DNA of 64,000 nucleotides from Amblyomma americanum (GCF_052857255.1 NC_135498.1:116193134-116257133); one strand, 5' to 3'; counted from the stretch's first letter, positions 43,758 through 54,213 are shown. The notes: generated from the sequence alone by a model not told the origin. A program made the numbers and translations.

Positions 43758-43899
43758 CTTCTAAATACCCGCTCCTCGAGGACTACAGTTCCAATCAGAA
43801 TTCACAAGCGACTATGCCAAAACGGCAACATAGGTCCGAACAACAACAAGAACGCTTCTGATGTCTCGAAGGAAGCCCAACTATAGCGAAGAGAAGTTA

Positions 43900-44600
43900 T
43901 TGCTGTATCCGCTGACCAGACTCTCACGTTTTATATGTCATGCTCACTGAGTGACTGCGACTGCAGGGCGCTGATCTTTTAGCCGAATGGAGATTAACTC
44001 GTTTTATTTTTTTGCTCTCGTTTCAGGAGGTTATGTAGTGTTCATCTTCTATTAGAAACATTGACGTTCTGTGCGACCCGCTTTTTGCATATTTACATGC
44101 CTGCAGGCTTCACAAGATTAATATTTATAGCTTAGGTTTTCTCAAAGAAGTCACGGCGGAACTTAAATGCATGAGGTGAGGGGAAAAACGTGTAAATTTT
44201 AGATGGTGTTCTGATCACAAGAAACAGCAAAAGCTGCGTTTACTGCCCTTTACACTGCACTCCGTGCTAGAAAAATAGAACCCCGAAAGCCCGCAGTTTA
44301 CCTGTTTGACTAACGTCGCAGCGTTTAAGAAAAGGGGCAGTGCAATTTGAATAAATATTGAGGTCCTTTCCCCAGAGGTTTTTTTTTTTAGGTTTAACAA
44401 GAGCAAAATCTTGACACGGCTATCTTATATCCCGCTTACCTGTAAAAAAAGGTGAGGATTCCATACAGGCAGTGAGCGGCATATTGACAGCAATAACCAC
44501 ACAATATTTAACTGAAGTATGAATGAAGAGCTGGAGAGCACAATGGTAAGCTCTCTGAAGTAATGAAGCAAGTAAGACGCCATTTGGGATCCTGCCAGTC
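43900..44600. repeat. Copy of dispersed repeat segment B
   Basis: Aligns by eye with 37920-38640 (see that entry) through ggcgctgatcttttagccga, gaggtcctttcc, aaaatcttgacacggct and gaagagctggagagca. Non-coding. Confidence 0.5.
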
Positions 44601-45190
44601 CCACATGAGGAATGGGGGTGGCACAAATCTTCCAATACCATAGTAGTCCCCCTATGGAAAAAACTGGGTAGGACCAAATTATGCTTGGCCTTGTTGAAGT
44701 AAATATGTTTTATACAGGCTTTGCAAGATTTTACTAAGACTGAGACTTCATGGAAAGTGACAGCGCAAAAGAAACGGGGAAAAAGATGTTGAAGCATGAA
44801 CGACAGGACAAGCGCTGAGCTGCGAACTGAAGTTTGTTGAATAACAGCCCACATCTTATATACGCGGGAGCATCACATGCAGGATTTTCGATACAACAAT
44901 GAATGCTCAAGCAGCACTTACACAATACTCTTTCTCATTATCACTGGACGCCTGATAGCGGCAACCATGCCAGAGCGTGCCTCAAAAAGCAAAACAAACA
45001 ACTGAAGTACGGCAAGAACTCGCTTTCACGCCATAGAAAAAACAGAGTCAGGAAATCGTTGCAAAAGCAGCGAGATAAAAGTACTGTGGGGCGTAAAAGG
45101 AAGTAAGCAAACCTGCAAACAAATCTAACCTTTGAATGTCGCCATCCGAAAAGGCGATTTTTTTTGTGAGGGGGGGGGGGGGGATAGAGT
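44601..45190. other. No gene; possible Penelope-like terminal fragment at 44770-44870
   Basis: A block with gaacgacaggacaagcgctg and a following gaactgaagtttgttgaata resembles the repeated terminal region of Penelope-like elements as I recall it, but no coding part adjoins it. A run of 14 G lies at 45170-45183. Otherwise unassigned. Confidence 0.25.
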
Positions 45191-45582
45191 TGTAGCGACC
45201 CGCGCGGCTGGCTGCGCTGTGGCGGTTCTCACGTGGCCGTTGAGCCTCCTTTGAGGTATCCGCCGCGACCTCCGAGCTCCCGGAATCGTACACCACGCGC
45301 GGCCGTTCTGACGGTGGCGCAGCGGAAATGCGAAATAAATACAACACGGAACAGGACGCTTTGTCCGGGACGAAATATTTATTTGGTTTTCCCAAAATCG
45401 CTGGCTGCTGGAGGATCTGCGACGCTTGCCGTCTGGCTTCGTCGTGCGGCTGACGGGGCTAGATGGTGAAAACAGAGAGAAGATGGAAGGTCCTTACGTC
45501 CTCTCGCTGTCGTGGCTCGCTGCTGCCTCTCTTCGGCCACGGCCGGTACCCGCCGATCTCGGCGCACTTGCCCGTTGTCACA
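45191..45582 (-). repeat. Probable solo LTR
   Basis: A GC-rich 392-bp block, bounded by tgtagcgacc at 45191 and gttgtcaca at 45582, so either strand begins TG and ends CA. On the minus strand it contains caaataaatatttcgtcccg (AATAAA near 45380) about mid-way, as expected for the R region. No gag or pol adjoins it, hence solo. No 5-bp target duplication is seen (agagt and ttcgg), which weakens the call. Confidence 0.4.
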
Positions 45583-46369
45583 TTCGGCCAATCAGCGACC
45601 TCTCCAGCGGCGCGTGAGTGTGTTTCCAAAGACCCGAAGCTGCAGCAGCGGAAGCTCCGGCTACGTCACTTTTCACATAAACACAAGCAAAACAAAACGA
45701 TTAAGCGCTTACGTTTGTTCGAGCCTAATACTTATCGCTCAAAGTGAAATGCATTGCTAATAAAATGATCTGCGGCATTAACACTTCCTCACAGCAACCC
45801 ACTCTTTACATCGCCTGCGTTCGTTGCGCCATTCTCTCGTCGGCTGATGGCAACCGATGCGGCAGCTGGCGGTACTGATCTCGACTAGTGCAGATCAACG
45901 GCTGCCGGGCTGGCTGGTTTTGAGCGAAGTTTGAAGTTTCGCCGGGAAGAAATCTGCATAGGACTGAGTATCGCGCTACGACACAGCCCCAATACCAGCA
46001 GGAGAGGTGTACAGGCTGAAAAAAAAAGAAAAAGAAAACCGAAGGTGAGCCATGCCGAAAATTCCTCTCTATTATTATTACTTTGAAATCAAATCTCGTA
46101 TAACTTTTCTTTTCATGAGCGAAAATCCACTGGTGTTGCGTTCCCGCGTGCTTTGCTTTTTCATTAACGGCGTGCAGGTGAATAGCCACCCGATTCCTGG
46201 CCGATCCCCCAGTGTGGGTATGTGCCATCTTTTGACAGCAACAACTCCGTCTCGATAGATGTCTCGCGATACTGTAGTACTCATTGGTGTGCAGTGCGGT
46301 TCCTTTAGTTTTGGTGATACGCAGGCTTACCCTGTATTCTCTTACGAACATATTTTCCCGTCCCATCCC
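45583..46369. other. No gene recognised; CCAAT box near 45586
   Basis: Just outside the LTR-like block is ggccaatcagcg (45586-45597), a good NF-Y site. A 189-codon minus-strand open frame (46375-45806) has no motif I recognise and is probably by chance. Confidence 0.35.
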
Positions 46370-47560
46370 AAACATATGCCCGCAGATATCTTAAATGGTC
46401 TTGTAGCTGATCACCTAGAGAACTTTCCCCATCGTACTGTTCTCTCCACTTATTCCTCCGTGAGCTGCGAGAAGGCGGCGATTGGGATAAATTTGCACGA
46501 ATAGCTTGGAGCTATTTCATTTCGTATCCTTGATTACACTCCTATATTCTTTGCAGAGTTTTTGGTGATTGGTTTGGCTCTTCTCAAAATTCCGAGACAT
46601 GTACGTAGCACGGGTTCGTATCCTTGCACACTGCCTTCCAGTTTTATATCTCTCTAAATTTCAAGAAAATGTCTATTGAATCGTTCCTTTCGGTTTTTTG
46701 TTCCACTCTCCGTGAGAGAGGCTTATTTTATCCGGGTACCTGGTCATTCGGGTGTTTTAGCGAGGTGGTCGATTAATTTCAAGGTCAGCTCTCAGTGCCC
46801 TTGTAATCAATCCCGTCCTTCGCCTCATTCTGGTGTAGATTTCTTTTCCGGCATTTCCAATATATCTCCGCGAGCTTCAGAGATTGCGTTGGTCAATAGC
46901 GCGGGTTTTGAGCATTTAAAGTATAGCCTTAATTTGAATGTCTGGTCATAAAAATCAAGGCCTTGTGAGGTGTCAATGACGCTTCTACGATCACAATTCG
47001 CACCTAATTTTGAACTATCGGGACAAAAGTGGTATACTCCATGCAGCGGGAGCCGGACCAACAGAAAACTAGCGGTCCTGTATATGTTCCCGAAGAGAGC
47101 ATATACAGGAACACTAGTTTTCCATTGGTTATTCTGTAGTGTTCCTATACAGGCTCCCGCAGGGAGCATATATGAAACACTACGGAAAACTGCATATGTA
47201 ATGCCACCTACACGCAGCATCTGGGATCGAAACAGCCACTTGGAGCCCTTTAATATCTGCAGGCATGTAGCTTGGCTCGTTTCAATGCTTCGTGATTTAG
47301 ATTGCATTACGATGCAGTTTTCCGTTGCTCCGGCTCCCACTGTGTGGCGTATACTACTTTTGTCGCCTATAGAACATATGCACATGCCAGTTCGCTACGA
47401 CAAACCTTTTTGACTGATGTGGAGAAGTTGAAACAATAGACCATTTTCTGCTCTCTTGCCTGCGGATCACATTTCAAAGAAAGACGTATCTGGAGGTCGC
47501 CCTTGCGTTGTTAGGACTCCTTTTGTCTCTTCCAGTTCCTCTCTCGTTCAGTGTAAGCAC
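46370..47560 (+). mobile_element. LINE 3' fragment (RNase H and C-terminal finger) interrupted by a foldback element
   Basis: Plus-strand pieces: LVADHLENFPHRTVLSTYSS with VSCEKAAIGI (first RNase H strand, catalytic Asp replaced), then IRVPGHSGVLARW (the h-x-VPGHSG motif near 46735), then after the foldback element CGEVETIDHFLLSC with FQRKTYLEV (the C-terminal C-x-x-C...DHFLL-x-C module at about 47420-47500). The upstream part of ORF2 is missing. The foldback element at 47015-47372 sits between the RNase H and the finger. Confidence 0.65.
47015..47372. mobile_element. Foldback (MITE-like) element with about 51-bp inverted ends and nested hairpins
   Basis: The left end 47020-47070 and the right end 47316-47366 are inverted copies matching at about 43 of 51 positions (shared: acaaaagt, gtatac, gggagccgga, gaaaact). 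Two further hairpins are nested inside: 47067-47118 (arms aaaactag-ggt/t-cctgtatatg) and 47136-47183 (arms gtagtgtt...ctccc). No coding capacity beyond chance frames on both strands. It is inserted in a LINE tail; gaac flanks both sides (47011-47014 and 47373-47376 region), a possible short target duplication. Confidence 0.7.
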
Positions 47561-47973
47561 CAAGGGATTCACATTAAGTAGGTACCAGGTAGAAAAACCA
47601 GCAGAAGAGAACGCGTACACGACAGAAGGAATTCACACGGATGACATTGGAGACACAACTGAAAATTTTTAGTTGATGAAGGAATCGAGAAGAGCAGGAC
47701 GCACATGCGCATGAGCAGGACACGCCGACAAAAGGGAGAAAACAAAAGCAAAATAAAGGTCCGTCATTAAAAATACTGCTATCTTGCACGTGAAGGCTAT
47801 GTCCCATTCATGAATCGGTATTCTTTGGAAGAAAATTTTACTGACGTATCGCTGACGCAACCAGTGCCTGACTTTTTTATTTTAAAAGCTTCCAAGATTC
47901 CACGTTCTATCTGCGTTTCTTCTCGGCCGATCATTTTTACACAGGTGAAAAGGGGATACAGTTTTGACATTTG

Positions 47974-48210
47974 TTACAACACACGGGCACATAATAATAA
48001 AAATATTGCACGGATTGTGATAGAAATACGGGCACATAATGACGAAAGTTTTGTGGGTGCTGAAAACACAACGTTCACACCGTATTTCATTGCAATCTTT
48101 TTGATACCATGCAAGACTTTGTGCACGTAGGGAATAACAGCAGGCCCCAAATCCTGATGAGACGCTTCTTTGTTGTCAAGTGTGTGCTGTAACCTAAGCT
48201 TACGTGACAA
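47974..48210 (-). pseudogene. Penelope-like post-RT region
   Basis: The frame contains PAVIPYVHKVLHGIKKIAMK and YGVNVVFSAPTKLSSLCARI, the segment that links RT to the GIY-YIG endonuclease in this group. It lies in the expected order. Short and interrupted. Confidence 0.7.
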
Positions 48211-48503
48211 TGATTCAGCAACTGAGACAAGGATCTGTTCGGTGTAAGCGGCTGACCAGAGACAACCAGCTTGTTCAAAGATACTGTTCTGTATAACGTG
48301 GAGGCAGCTTTTTTGCAGGGCGTTTCCTTGACAGAGATTGGCTATACCTCTTTTCAGCAGTTTTGAGTGTTACGAGGTGTAGGGTAAAAGGCCTTTCTTG
48401 GTTTAAAGAACGTATTTCCAGCAAATGTGGCCATTTTAAGTAAAGGTGAGAAGCATGTCTAAACTCCGGATGTTGTCGTGAAGTGGCACCTCATGAGTGA
48501 AGC

Positions 48504-48905
48504 TCAGGTCAGTGAAAGTGTGATGAAAGATAGATAAAACGTCATTGGCTGCCGAATCGACCTTTCAATTAGAGTTAGATTTAAAAGGGTTAGAAAATCG
48601 TCAGTATATCTAGAAACCTTAACAAACTGAGTGTCAGTATTAAGCTTGTGAAGTAACACATTGTCAAAACTAGATAAAAATATTGGGCACAACACAGGAG
48701 CTACGCTCGAGCCAATAGGAATCCCCTGCTGCTGTATGTATCTGCGATCCTCATGCTCTACAATAGTGGATGTCAAAGAACAAGTTAAAATTTCCAGAGA
48801 CGAGTAGACAGATAGGCACATCCTGTTCCGAAAAGGAATCGTACCTCTGCGTTTGATGAGGCCACGCAGAGTCTCAAGTAACTTCCTGTGCGGTACCGAA
48901 TACAA
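48504..48905 (-). pseudogene. Penelope-like reverse transcriptase fragment
   Basis: 133-residue frame: YSVPHRKLLETLRGLI at the start, YIQQQGIPIGSSVAPVLCPI at residues 56-75, then the catalytic box VSRYTDDFLTLLNL with both Asp kept at 102-103. The GIPIGSSVAPVLC-type motif distinguishes Penelope-like RTs from LINE RTs. The frame is lost on both sides. It is a dead copy. Confidence 0.85.
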
Positions 48906-49261
48906 GTCCTCGACATCATTGGATATGGCATAAATGGCATCCCCTGGGGGGGGGGGGGGGGGTATTGGAGATACACTCCACTACGCTCATTGAGGACTGG
49001 ACTGAAAAGGGGTCATCAGGTGCCAAGGGGTTCTGTGAGTCTTTCAAGAACTGGCGAACAGTGTTTGCCATGTACCGCCCTCGGTGACAATGGCCCTGAG
49101 GGGACAGCCGGTCTTGTGCGCTTTTGTGGAAAACAACACTTTCAGGAAATTAGCCTTTTCGGCTCACTTCTTTCATCATACATTCGAGATTCAGGTTCTT
49201 GAAGAGTTTAAGAGCGCGGCTTTTTACCTTTGATGTCTTAGCGGTTACCGGCTAGAAGTTT

Positions 49262-49810
49262 TGCCAGGTGGCGAGGCCTATATCGGCCTGTCTGGCCAAT
49301 GTATTAATGACCGGAAAAGACAGCACCGGACATCACCGCAACAGGATAATATGGTCAATCTCCCGAACAAATTGTAACAAATGTCAAAACTGTACACCCT
49401 TGTTTAGCACTGTAAAAATGATCAACCGAGGAAAAAAGCAGATAGAACGTGAAATATTGGAACCTTTTAAAATAAAAAAAAGTCAAACACTGATTGTGTC
49501 AGTGATACGTCAAATTTTCTTCCAAAGAATACTGGTTCATGATTGGGACATAGGCTCCACGTGCAAGTTAGCAGTATTTTTAATGACTGACCTTTATTTT
49601 CCTGTTGTTTTCCTCCTTTTGTTGGCATGCCCTGCTCCTGCGCTTGTGCACCCTGCTCCGCTCGATTCCTTGATCACGTAACAATTTTCAGTTGTGTCTC
49701 CAGCGTCGTCCGTGTGAACTCCTATTGTGTACGCGTCCTTTTCTGCTGGCTTTTCTACCTGGTACCATCCACCAACTGGCTGGCCCGACAAGCTACGCAT
49801 TAAGTAGGGT
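49262..49810 (+). mobile_element. Penelope-like GIY-YIG endonuclease end and 3' region, plus strand
   Basis: Around 49274-49315 the plus strand encodes EAYIGLSGQCINDRKR, the YIG half of a GIY-YIG nuclease. Then NRIIWSISRTNCNKCQNC, CTPLFSTVKMINRGKKQ and IEREILEPFKIKKSQT follow (49340-49490). The following non-coding part (49500-49790) is an inverted copy of 47580-47870 at the end of the neighbouring Penelope-like piece. The two elements thus point away from each other. Confidence 0.75.
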
Positions 49811-50302
49811 TTTGGATACCTTCACGATTAGATTATTGCAACTGGCATGTTACCTTGATAAATTTCTACAAAACTCTTCCGCATTCCAAAAATCAAATAA
49901 AAAAAAATAAAAAAATTTATTTTCAACATTGATACAATGTTGATGGCTTCCGTGACAAAAAGCTGTGAGGACAGCTTGACTAGGTCAGGGAACCATTTTG
50001 GCAGCAGCGACTTCGTATGCACTTCAATAATTCAAATACAAATGAAATGTGCAACAGACTACATACATTGTCCTACTTAGTGAGTACAATAGTTAAAATG
50101 CAAGTGAATATTGTAATGGAATACACGGACTTCATTCATCAACTTAACTACGCCACAAAAGAACAATGTGCACTACAATCAAACTACGCAACAAACGAAT
50201 AAAAATTAGTACCATAAAGAGTTTGACATGTGAGATCCCGATGAGAAGGCAAACACACACACACTCACTCTGTATGCCCAAATTCACAATTACCACTCAA
50301 AA

Positions 50303-51121
50303 TCATAAAACAGTCTTAGAAAATTGCCCAGAAACAAACATGCTGCGCAATGCGGTGCGCGTTAGGGCAATGGAACCAGAAAATTGCGTTTTAATCTTGT
50401 TTAATAGAAATGGTACGTTGTACGTTAATGTTTGCAGAAGATAATTAGTGCGTGGCCGCGGTACAAACCATTCCTCAGACGACGTGGTTCGATATGTGCG
50501 AGTTTGCAAAGTAAGAGTACACAGCTCCTTCAGGAACTGCTGGTAAGATACACTAGAGAAGTACAGCAGGTATAGTAGACGGTAATCGTAAATCTGTTGT
50601 ATACTGACCAACTTGAACTGAGTAAAGAGGTCATGAGTGTTGTGAAAGTATGAAACATTAGCGATGCAACGAACAGCTTTCTTTTCGAGCCTATGTAGTA
50701 TAGTTATGTTTTTTTTAGTAGTCGTGGCCCAAATTAACGTGCAGTAGTTAATGTGGGACCGAAAGACGGAGTGAAAAACTTGAAGTTTAATGTTAGTTGG
50801 AAAAATATCTCGAGATCGACGTATTAAGCCAACAGCGGAAGAGAGTTTTTTCACCAGTTGCTGTATATGCGCATCCCAAGTCATACGGTGCGATAGTACC
50901 ACTCCTAAAACCTTGTGCTCTTTGACTATATCGATTGTAGAGCTGCCCAAGCGGAGCTCGCCAATCAAACTTACTGGTTTGTTTTTTGAAGCAAACAGAA
51001 TGGCTTTTGATTTTTTAGGATTTATTCTTAAACAGTTTTTGCTCGACCAATCAAGCAATTTGCAGAGAGTTTCATTAGCGGTATGCAGTAGGTGAGAACT
51101 ATTATCTGATGTGAAAAACAA
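50303..51121 (-). pseudogene. LINE ORF2: RT thumb and C-terminal region
   Basis: Directly after YADD (51139-51128) the frame continues for about 270 residues to a stop at 50303. It includes NCLRINPKKSKAILFASKNK (motif D region), VLGVVLSHRMTWDAHI (the LGV-x-h-D-like W block), SAVGLIRRSRDIFP, VFRSHINYCTLIWATTTKKN and the tail YDYRLLYLLYFSS. No RNase H follows. It is separated from the upstream RT only by a TAG codon. Confidence 0.85.
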
Positions 51122-51139
51122 GCTGGTATCATCAGCGTA

Positions 51140-51628
51140 CTAAACAAACTTGACATGCTTATCAATACGAACCACATCGTTAACATAGATATTGAACAAA
51201 AACGGTCCCAAAACGCTGCCTTGAGGGACGCCACATGGTATTTCTTTAAAGGACGACAGACTGCCATCGATAACTACAGATTGCATGCGTGTTGCAAGGT
51301 ACGACTTTAATAGTGAGTGGGGTACGCCCCGAATGCCATAGTGATACAGTTTATTAAGGAGAACAGTATGGTTGAGGCAGTCGAAAGCTTTGCTATAATC
51401 TACAAACACCCCAAGCGTCAGTTTATTCGCATCCATGTTTTTGAGTATCAATTCCTTTTGAATCAAAAGGGCGGACTCGGTAGAGCGCCCTTTTCTAAAC
51501 CCATGCTGACATTCAGAAAGAATTTTATGCTTGGTAAAAAAGGGGTCGAGACGAGACAGAATAACTTTTTCAAGACCTTTTGAAAAACACTGGGAGAACT
51601 GACACTGGTCGGTAGTTGGCAGCATCAT
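51140..51628 (-). pseudogene. LINE ORF2: RT palm up to the catalytic box
   Basis: The frame includes SKGLEKVILSRLDPFF, CQHGFRKGRSTESALL, LGVFVDYSKAFDCLNHTVLL (motif A, catalytic Asp in FVDYSKAFD), CGVPQGSVLGPFLFNIYVND (motif B) and ends VKFV followed by TAG at 51142-51140. The very next codons are YADD, so a single nonsense change splits the catalytic site. All catalytic residues are otherwise present. Confidence 0.9.
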
Positions 51629-52602
51629 TTTTGTCGCCGCCTTTATATATAACTGAAACTTTTGCGCGTTTCATGTTTAGTGGAAAAAAACCAGTCTCCA
51701 AAGCAAGGTTATAAATGTGTACGAGGGCTGGACAGATGACGTCGAGGACGTATTTGACCGGTCGGACCTGGATATTATCTATGTCAAGGCTTTTACTGTT
51801 CTTTAGTGACGTAAATATGTTGTAAACCTGAGCTGTATTAGTTGGCACCATAAAAACAGTGTTCAAAAGGTTGTCGTCAAGGACGCAAGACGTTACAGAA
51901 GGAGCAGCATTGTTAGTCATGGCAGTTATGTAGTGGGTGTTGAAATGCTCTGCTAGAGCACCCTCAGTAAGCAGTTGACCTTGGACAGTCATCTGAAACT
52001 GATTAGGCGCAGCTGTACGCAGGCCGAGTGCGTCGTTCACAATCTTCCAGATCCGATCAGGACGAGATGTCGAGGCATCCTGAATCAGCTGCTGAAAGTA
52101 CTGCTCTTTGGCTTTCCTTAGTTCTGATGTGATTCGATTGCGTAGTTTCTTGAACTCTGCTAATATGGAAGGCTTACGCGTTTTTAAGAACAGGGCGAAA
52201 AGCTTATTTTTATCTTCAATCATTTTTACCTGCTCGATGCCGATCCAAGGTTTTCTTATCGATCGACGCTGCCTAACAGATTTAAGTTTGAAGCATGCCT
52301 TGTAATGGGCAGAAAAAATAGTCATAAAAGTGTCGTATGCTTTATCTGCAGTACTTTCTGCAAAAACCTCAGACCAGTCAGTGCTAATCATTTTATTCCT
52401 AAAATCATCGATACTGGTGTCATTTATAGATTGAAAAATGAACTTTGAACGAGAAGGTTTGCGACGCACAGGGACGTCTGAATAAGCCATAAAAACAGGA
52501 CAATGATCACTGAGGCTGCAATTGACGGTTCCGGCTGCGGTTACTGGTGTGTTGCTGTTCGTAATCAATAGGTCCAAAACCGATAAAGTTGTTGATGTGA
52601 CA
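51570..52602 (-). pseudogene. LINE ORF2: endonuclease end, linker and RT N-terminus
   Basis: Reads VTSTTLSVLDLLITNSN, then CSLSDHCPVFMAYSD (SDH catalytic motif of APE-type nucleases), a basic linker with IRKPWIGIEQVKMIEDKNKL, then LKNSKSLDIDNIQVRPVKYV, TGFFPLNMKRAKVSVIYKGG and NYRPVSVLPVF. The frame is lost near 51590 by a one-base difference in a homopolymer. Upstream it is offset from the rest of the nuclease by the 37-bp duplication. Confidence 0.85.
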
Positions 52603-52639
52603 CAATAGGTCCAAAACCGATAAAGTTGTTGATGTGACA
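52566..52639. repeat. 37-bp perfect tandem duplication inside LINE ORF2
   Basis: The unit beginning caataggtccaaaaccg and ending gatgtgaca occurs at 52566-52602 and again, identically, at 52603-52639. Since 37 is not a multiple of three, it shifts the ORF2 frame between the GDFN and SDH motifs. The identity of the two copies shows that it is recent. Confidence 0.95.
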
Positions 52640-53232
52640 CGCGTTGGTGTTTTAATGACGTTTTGAAACCCACAGGCTGCAAGTTTGTTGTTCAGTTCAG
52701 TAGAAGAGGTATTACCTGCAGTAACATTAATATTAAAATCTCCACCAAGAACTAGCCGCAATCGTTCGAAGGATGCATATTCGAGTAGGTTATCCACAAA
52801 GTCCATGAATCTTTTAACATTGCCTGAAGGAGGTCGGTATACGACAGCGAAAAGAGTGCTCTCTTGTTGCAAACAAAGTGCTTCATAATGTTTGGTGATA
52901 TCGGTAAACTGGGACACCTTCTCACTTGATAAACTGTCAGAAATGTACATGCCAACGCCGCCACCACGCATGTCGGTTCGATTGATAAAAAAATTATTAT
53001 AACCGGGTAACAAAGGCGCACAGTTGCTCGTTGTGCACCAAGTTTCAGTTAGCATGATAACATTAAATCGGAAAGAAAACTGATCAATGAAAATTGCAAA
53101 TTCATCGTGTTTTTTTGCCAGAGAACGGATGTTAAGGTGAATAAAGGATACTGTGCATTTTGCAGATGAGCACAGTTTAGCTGTTCTAGGTTCAACAAAC
53201 TGCTGGTATAAGACATCAGAAAGACTGAACAT
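52603..53232 (-). pseudogene. LINE ORF2: APE-type endonuclease, N-terminal part
   Basis: ATG at 53232. Motifs: IHLNIRSLAKKHDEF at 31-45, MLTETWC at 60-66 (catalytic Glu), MRGGGVGMYI at 88-97, VVYRPPSGN at 130-138, GGDFNINV at 163-170 (catalytic Asp and Asn) and TPTRVTSTTLSVLDLL, after which the 37-bp duplication shifts the frame. The nuclease nicks target DNA to prime reverse transcription. The start is chosen as the first ATG, 43 nt after ORF1 stops. Confidence 0.9.
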
Positions 53233-53275
53233 TTTATGGTAGCTGCAATTCGCACCGCTTCATTAACAAAACCAT

Positions 53276-54064
53276 TCAGGAGATCTTAGTAAGGTCGTCC
53301 ACAGACTCAATGTGAACAACATCGCTACCCTCAGTTTTCCGTGCCAATATTTTGCCATTGCGTGTCCACACGAACCGCCATTCACATGCTTTCTTACGTG
53401 CAATGGCCGATGACAGCAGCTTTTTTAGGCTTGGACACAAGTGTTCGTTGACGAACACTGGATGGCTGCTTGCAGAGCTATCTGTACCGTCAGCACTGCT
53501 GCCAAACAATCCTTGACTTTCATTAGTGATGCGCTTCTTCCTTGATTTTTCTAGAACTTGGTCACGTTTCCGGCGACTTCTGAACTGCACAACAATATTG
53601 CTCGCAGCGAACTTTTTTGTTTCTTGATTTTCGCTCAGCTCAACAATGTCGCTCTGTCGAGCATTCCGCGCTGACACACGATGGCAGGCCTCAATATCTA
53701 AAGGCGAGACAGGTTCGCCGACAGCAGTACCAATTTTACCAACAAGCTCGACAACATCCTCCACCTCTGTTTGAATTACACCTTTGATCTCAAGGTTGCA
53801 TTTCCGAGAGTACTGGTCGTTGTGAACAAACATTTTTTCAAGATCATTTATGCGTTTCTCATTTTCCTCACACTTCTTCCGAAGGCACTCATTTTCCTTC
53901 TTAAGCTGTTTATTTTCGGCAAGGACCTCCCCCAAGTCTTTTCTGAATTGCTCAAGATCCTTAATAATATACTCCATACTTTTGACCATTTCTCTCATCT
54001 CAGCCCTCTCCTCCCGACTGTCGCTCCGGGCGCCCTTTTCAGATGAATTAGGGCCCTTTCCCAT
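53276..54064 (-). CDS. LINE ORF1 protein, intact: coiled coil plus baculovirus-FP-like RNA-binding domain
   Basis: 262 residues from ATG 54064 to a stop at 53276. Residues about 18-80 form a charged coiled coil (EMREMVKSMEYIIKDLEQF, then ENKQLKKENECLRKKCEENE with Leu heptads). Residues 85-180 are RRM-like: YSRKCNLEIKGV, DIEACHRVSA, SNIVVQFRSRRKRDQVLEKS. The C-terminus has HPVFVNEHLCPSLKKLLSSA, EWRFVWTRNGKILARKTEGS and ESVDDLTKI, the arrangement seen in the FP/transposase-22-like family. Such proteins trimerise and bind element RNA. No lesion is visible, in contrast to ORF2. Confidence 0.9.
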   Translation of the reverse strand: MGKGPNSSEKGARSDSREERAEMREMVKSMEYIIKDLEQFRKDLGEVLAENKQLKKENECLRKKCEENEKRINDLEKMFVHNDQYSRKCNLEIKGVIQTEVEDVVELVGKIGTAVGEPVSPLDIEACHRVSARNARQSDIVELSENQETKKFAASNIVVQFRSRRKRDQVLEKSRKKRITNESQGLFGSSADGTDSSASSHPVFVNEHLCPSLKKLLSSAIARKKACEWRFVWTRNGKILARKTEGSDVVHIESVDDLTKIS

Positions 54065-54213
54065 TCTAGACAGGTCCTCCTGATAGAAGAGCTACCACAA
54101 CAAGAATCTACAAACAATTTCAAAGAAGTCAATGTAACGGCAATGCAACAACACTTCAGCAGCAGCAACGACGCCCTTACTATAAAAAAAAAGAAAACAG
54201 ACAGACTGCAACT
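54065..54213 (-). other. LINE 5' leader between monomers and ORF1
   Basis: 149 nt. It resembles the leader of the older LINE (19397-19560): both contain ctaccacaaca and a cagcagcag stretch. This supports common ancestry of the two LINEs up to the aacctg junction where their monomers begin. Confidence 0.6.

Larger units (their letters stand above)
47570..49250 (-). mobile_element. Penelope-like element, minus strand
   Basis: Minus-strand order: N-terminal region with KAHKTGCPLRAIVTEGGTWQ (about 49130-49060), RT (48905-48504), post-RT region (48210-47974, PAVIPYVHKVLHGIKKIAMK then YGVNVVFSAPTKL), GIY-YIG domain end (about 47960-47850, KIKKSGTGCVSDTSVKFSSK then EYRF) and 3' non-coding part. The order RT then GIY-YIG is diagnostic of Penelope-like elements. 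The middle of the GIY-YIG domain is missing. A 17-G run at 48946-48962 breaks the frame upstream of the RT. Confidence 0.8.

Noticed and set aside
43493..43886. Three overlapping plus-strand frames of 80-120 codons
   Set aside because: They are translations of the dinucleotide microsatellite (Tyr-Ile and Cys-Val/Arg-Ala repeats), not genes.
45806..46375. 189-codon minus-strand frame
   Set aside because: Contains a run of phenylalanines from a homopolymer and no recognisable domain; no splice or promoter context.
46825..47413. 186-codon minus-strand and 147-codon plus-strand frames
   Set aside because: They lie over the foldback element and the LINE tail, on both strands at once, without motifs. 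The inverted repeats explain the paired openness.
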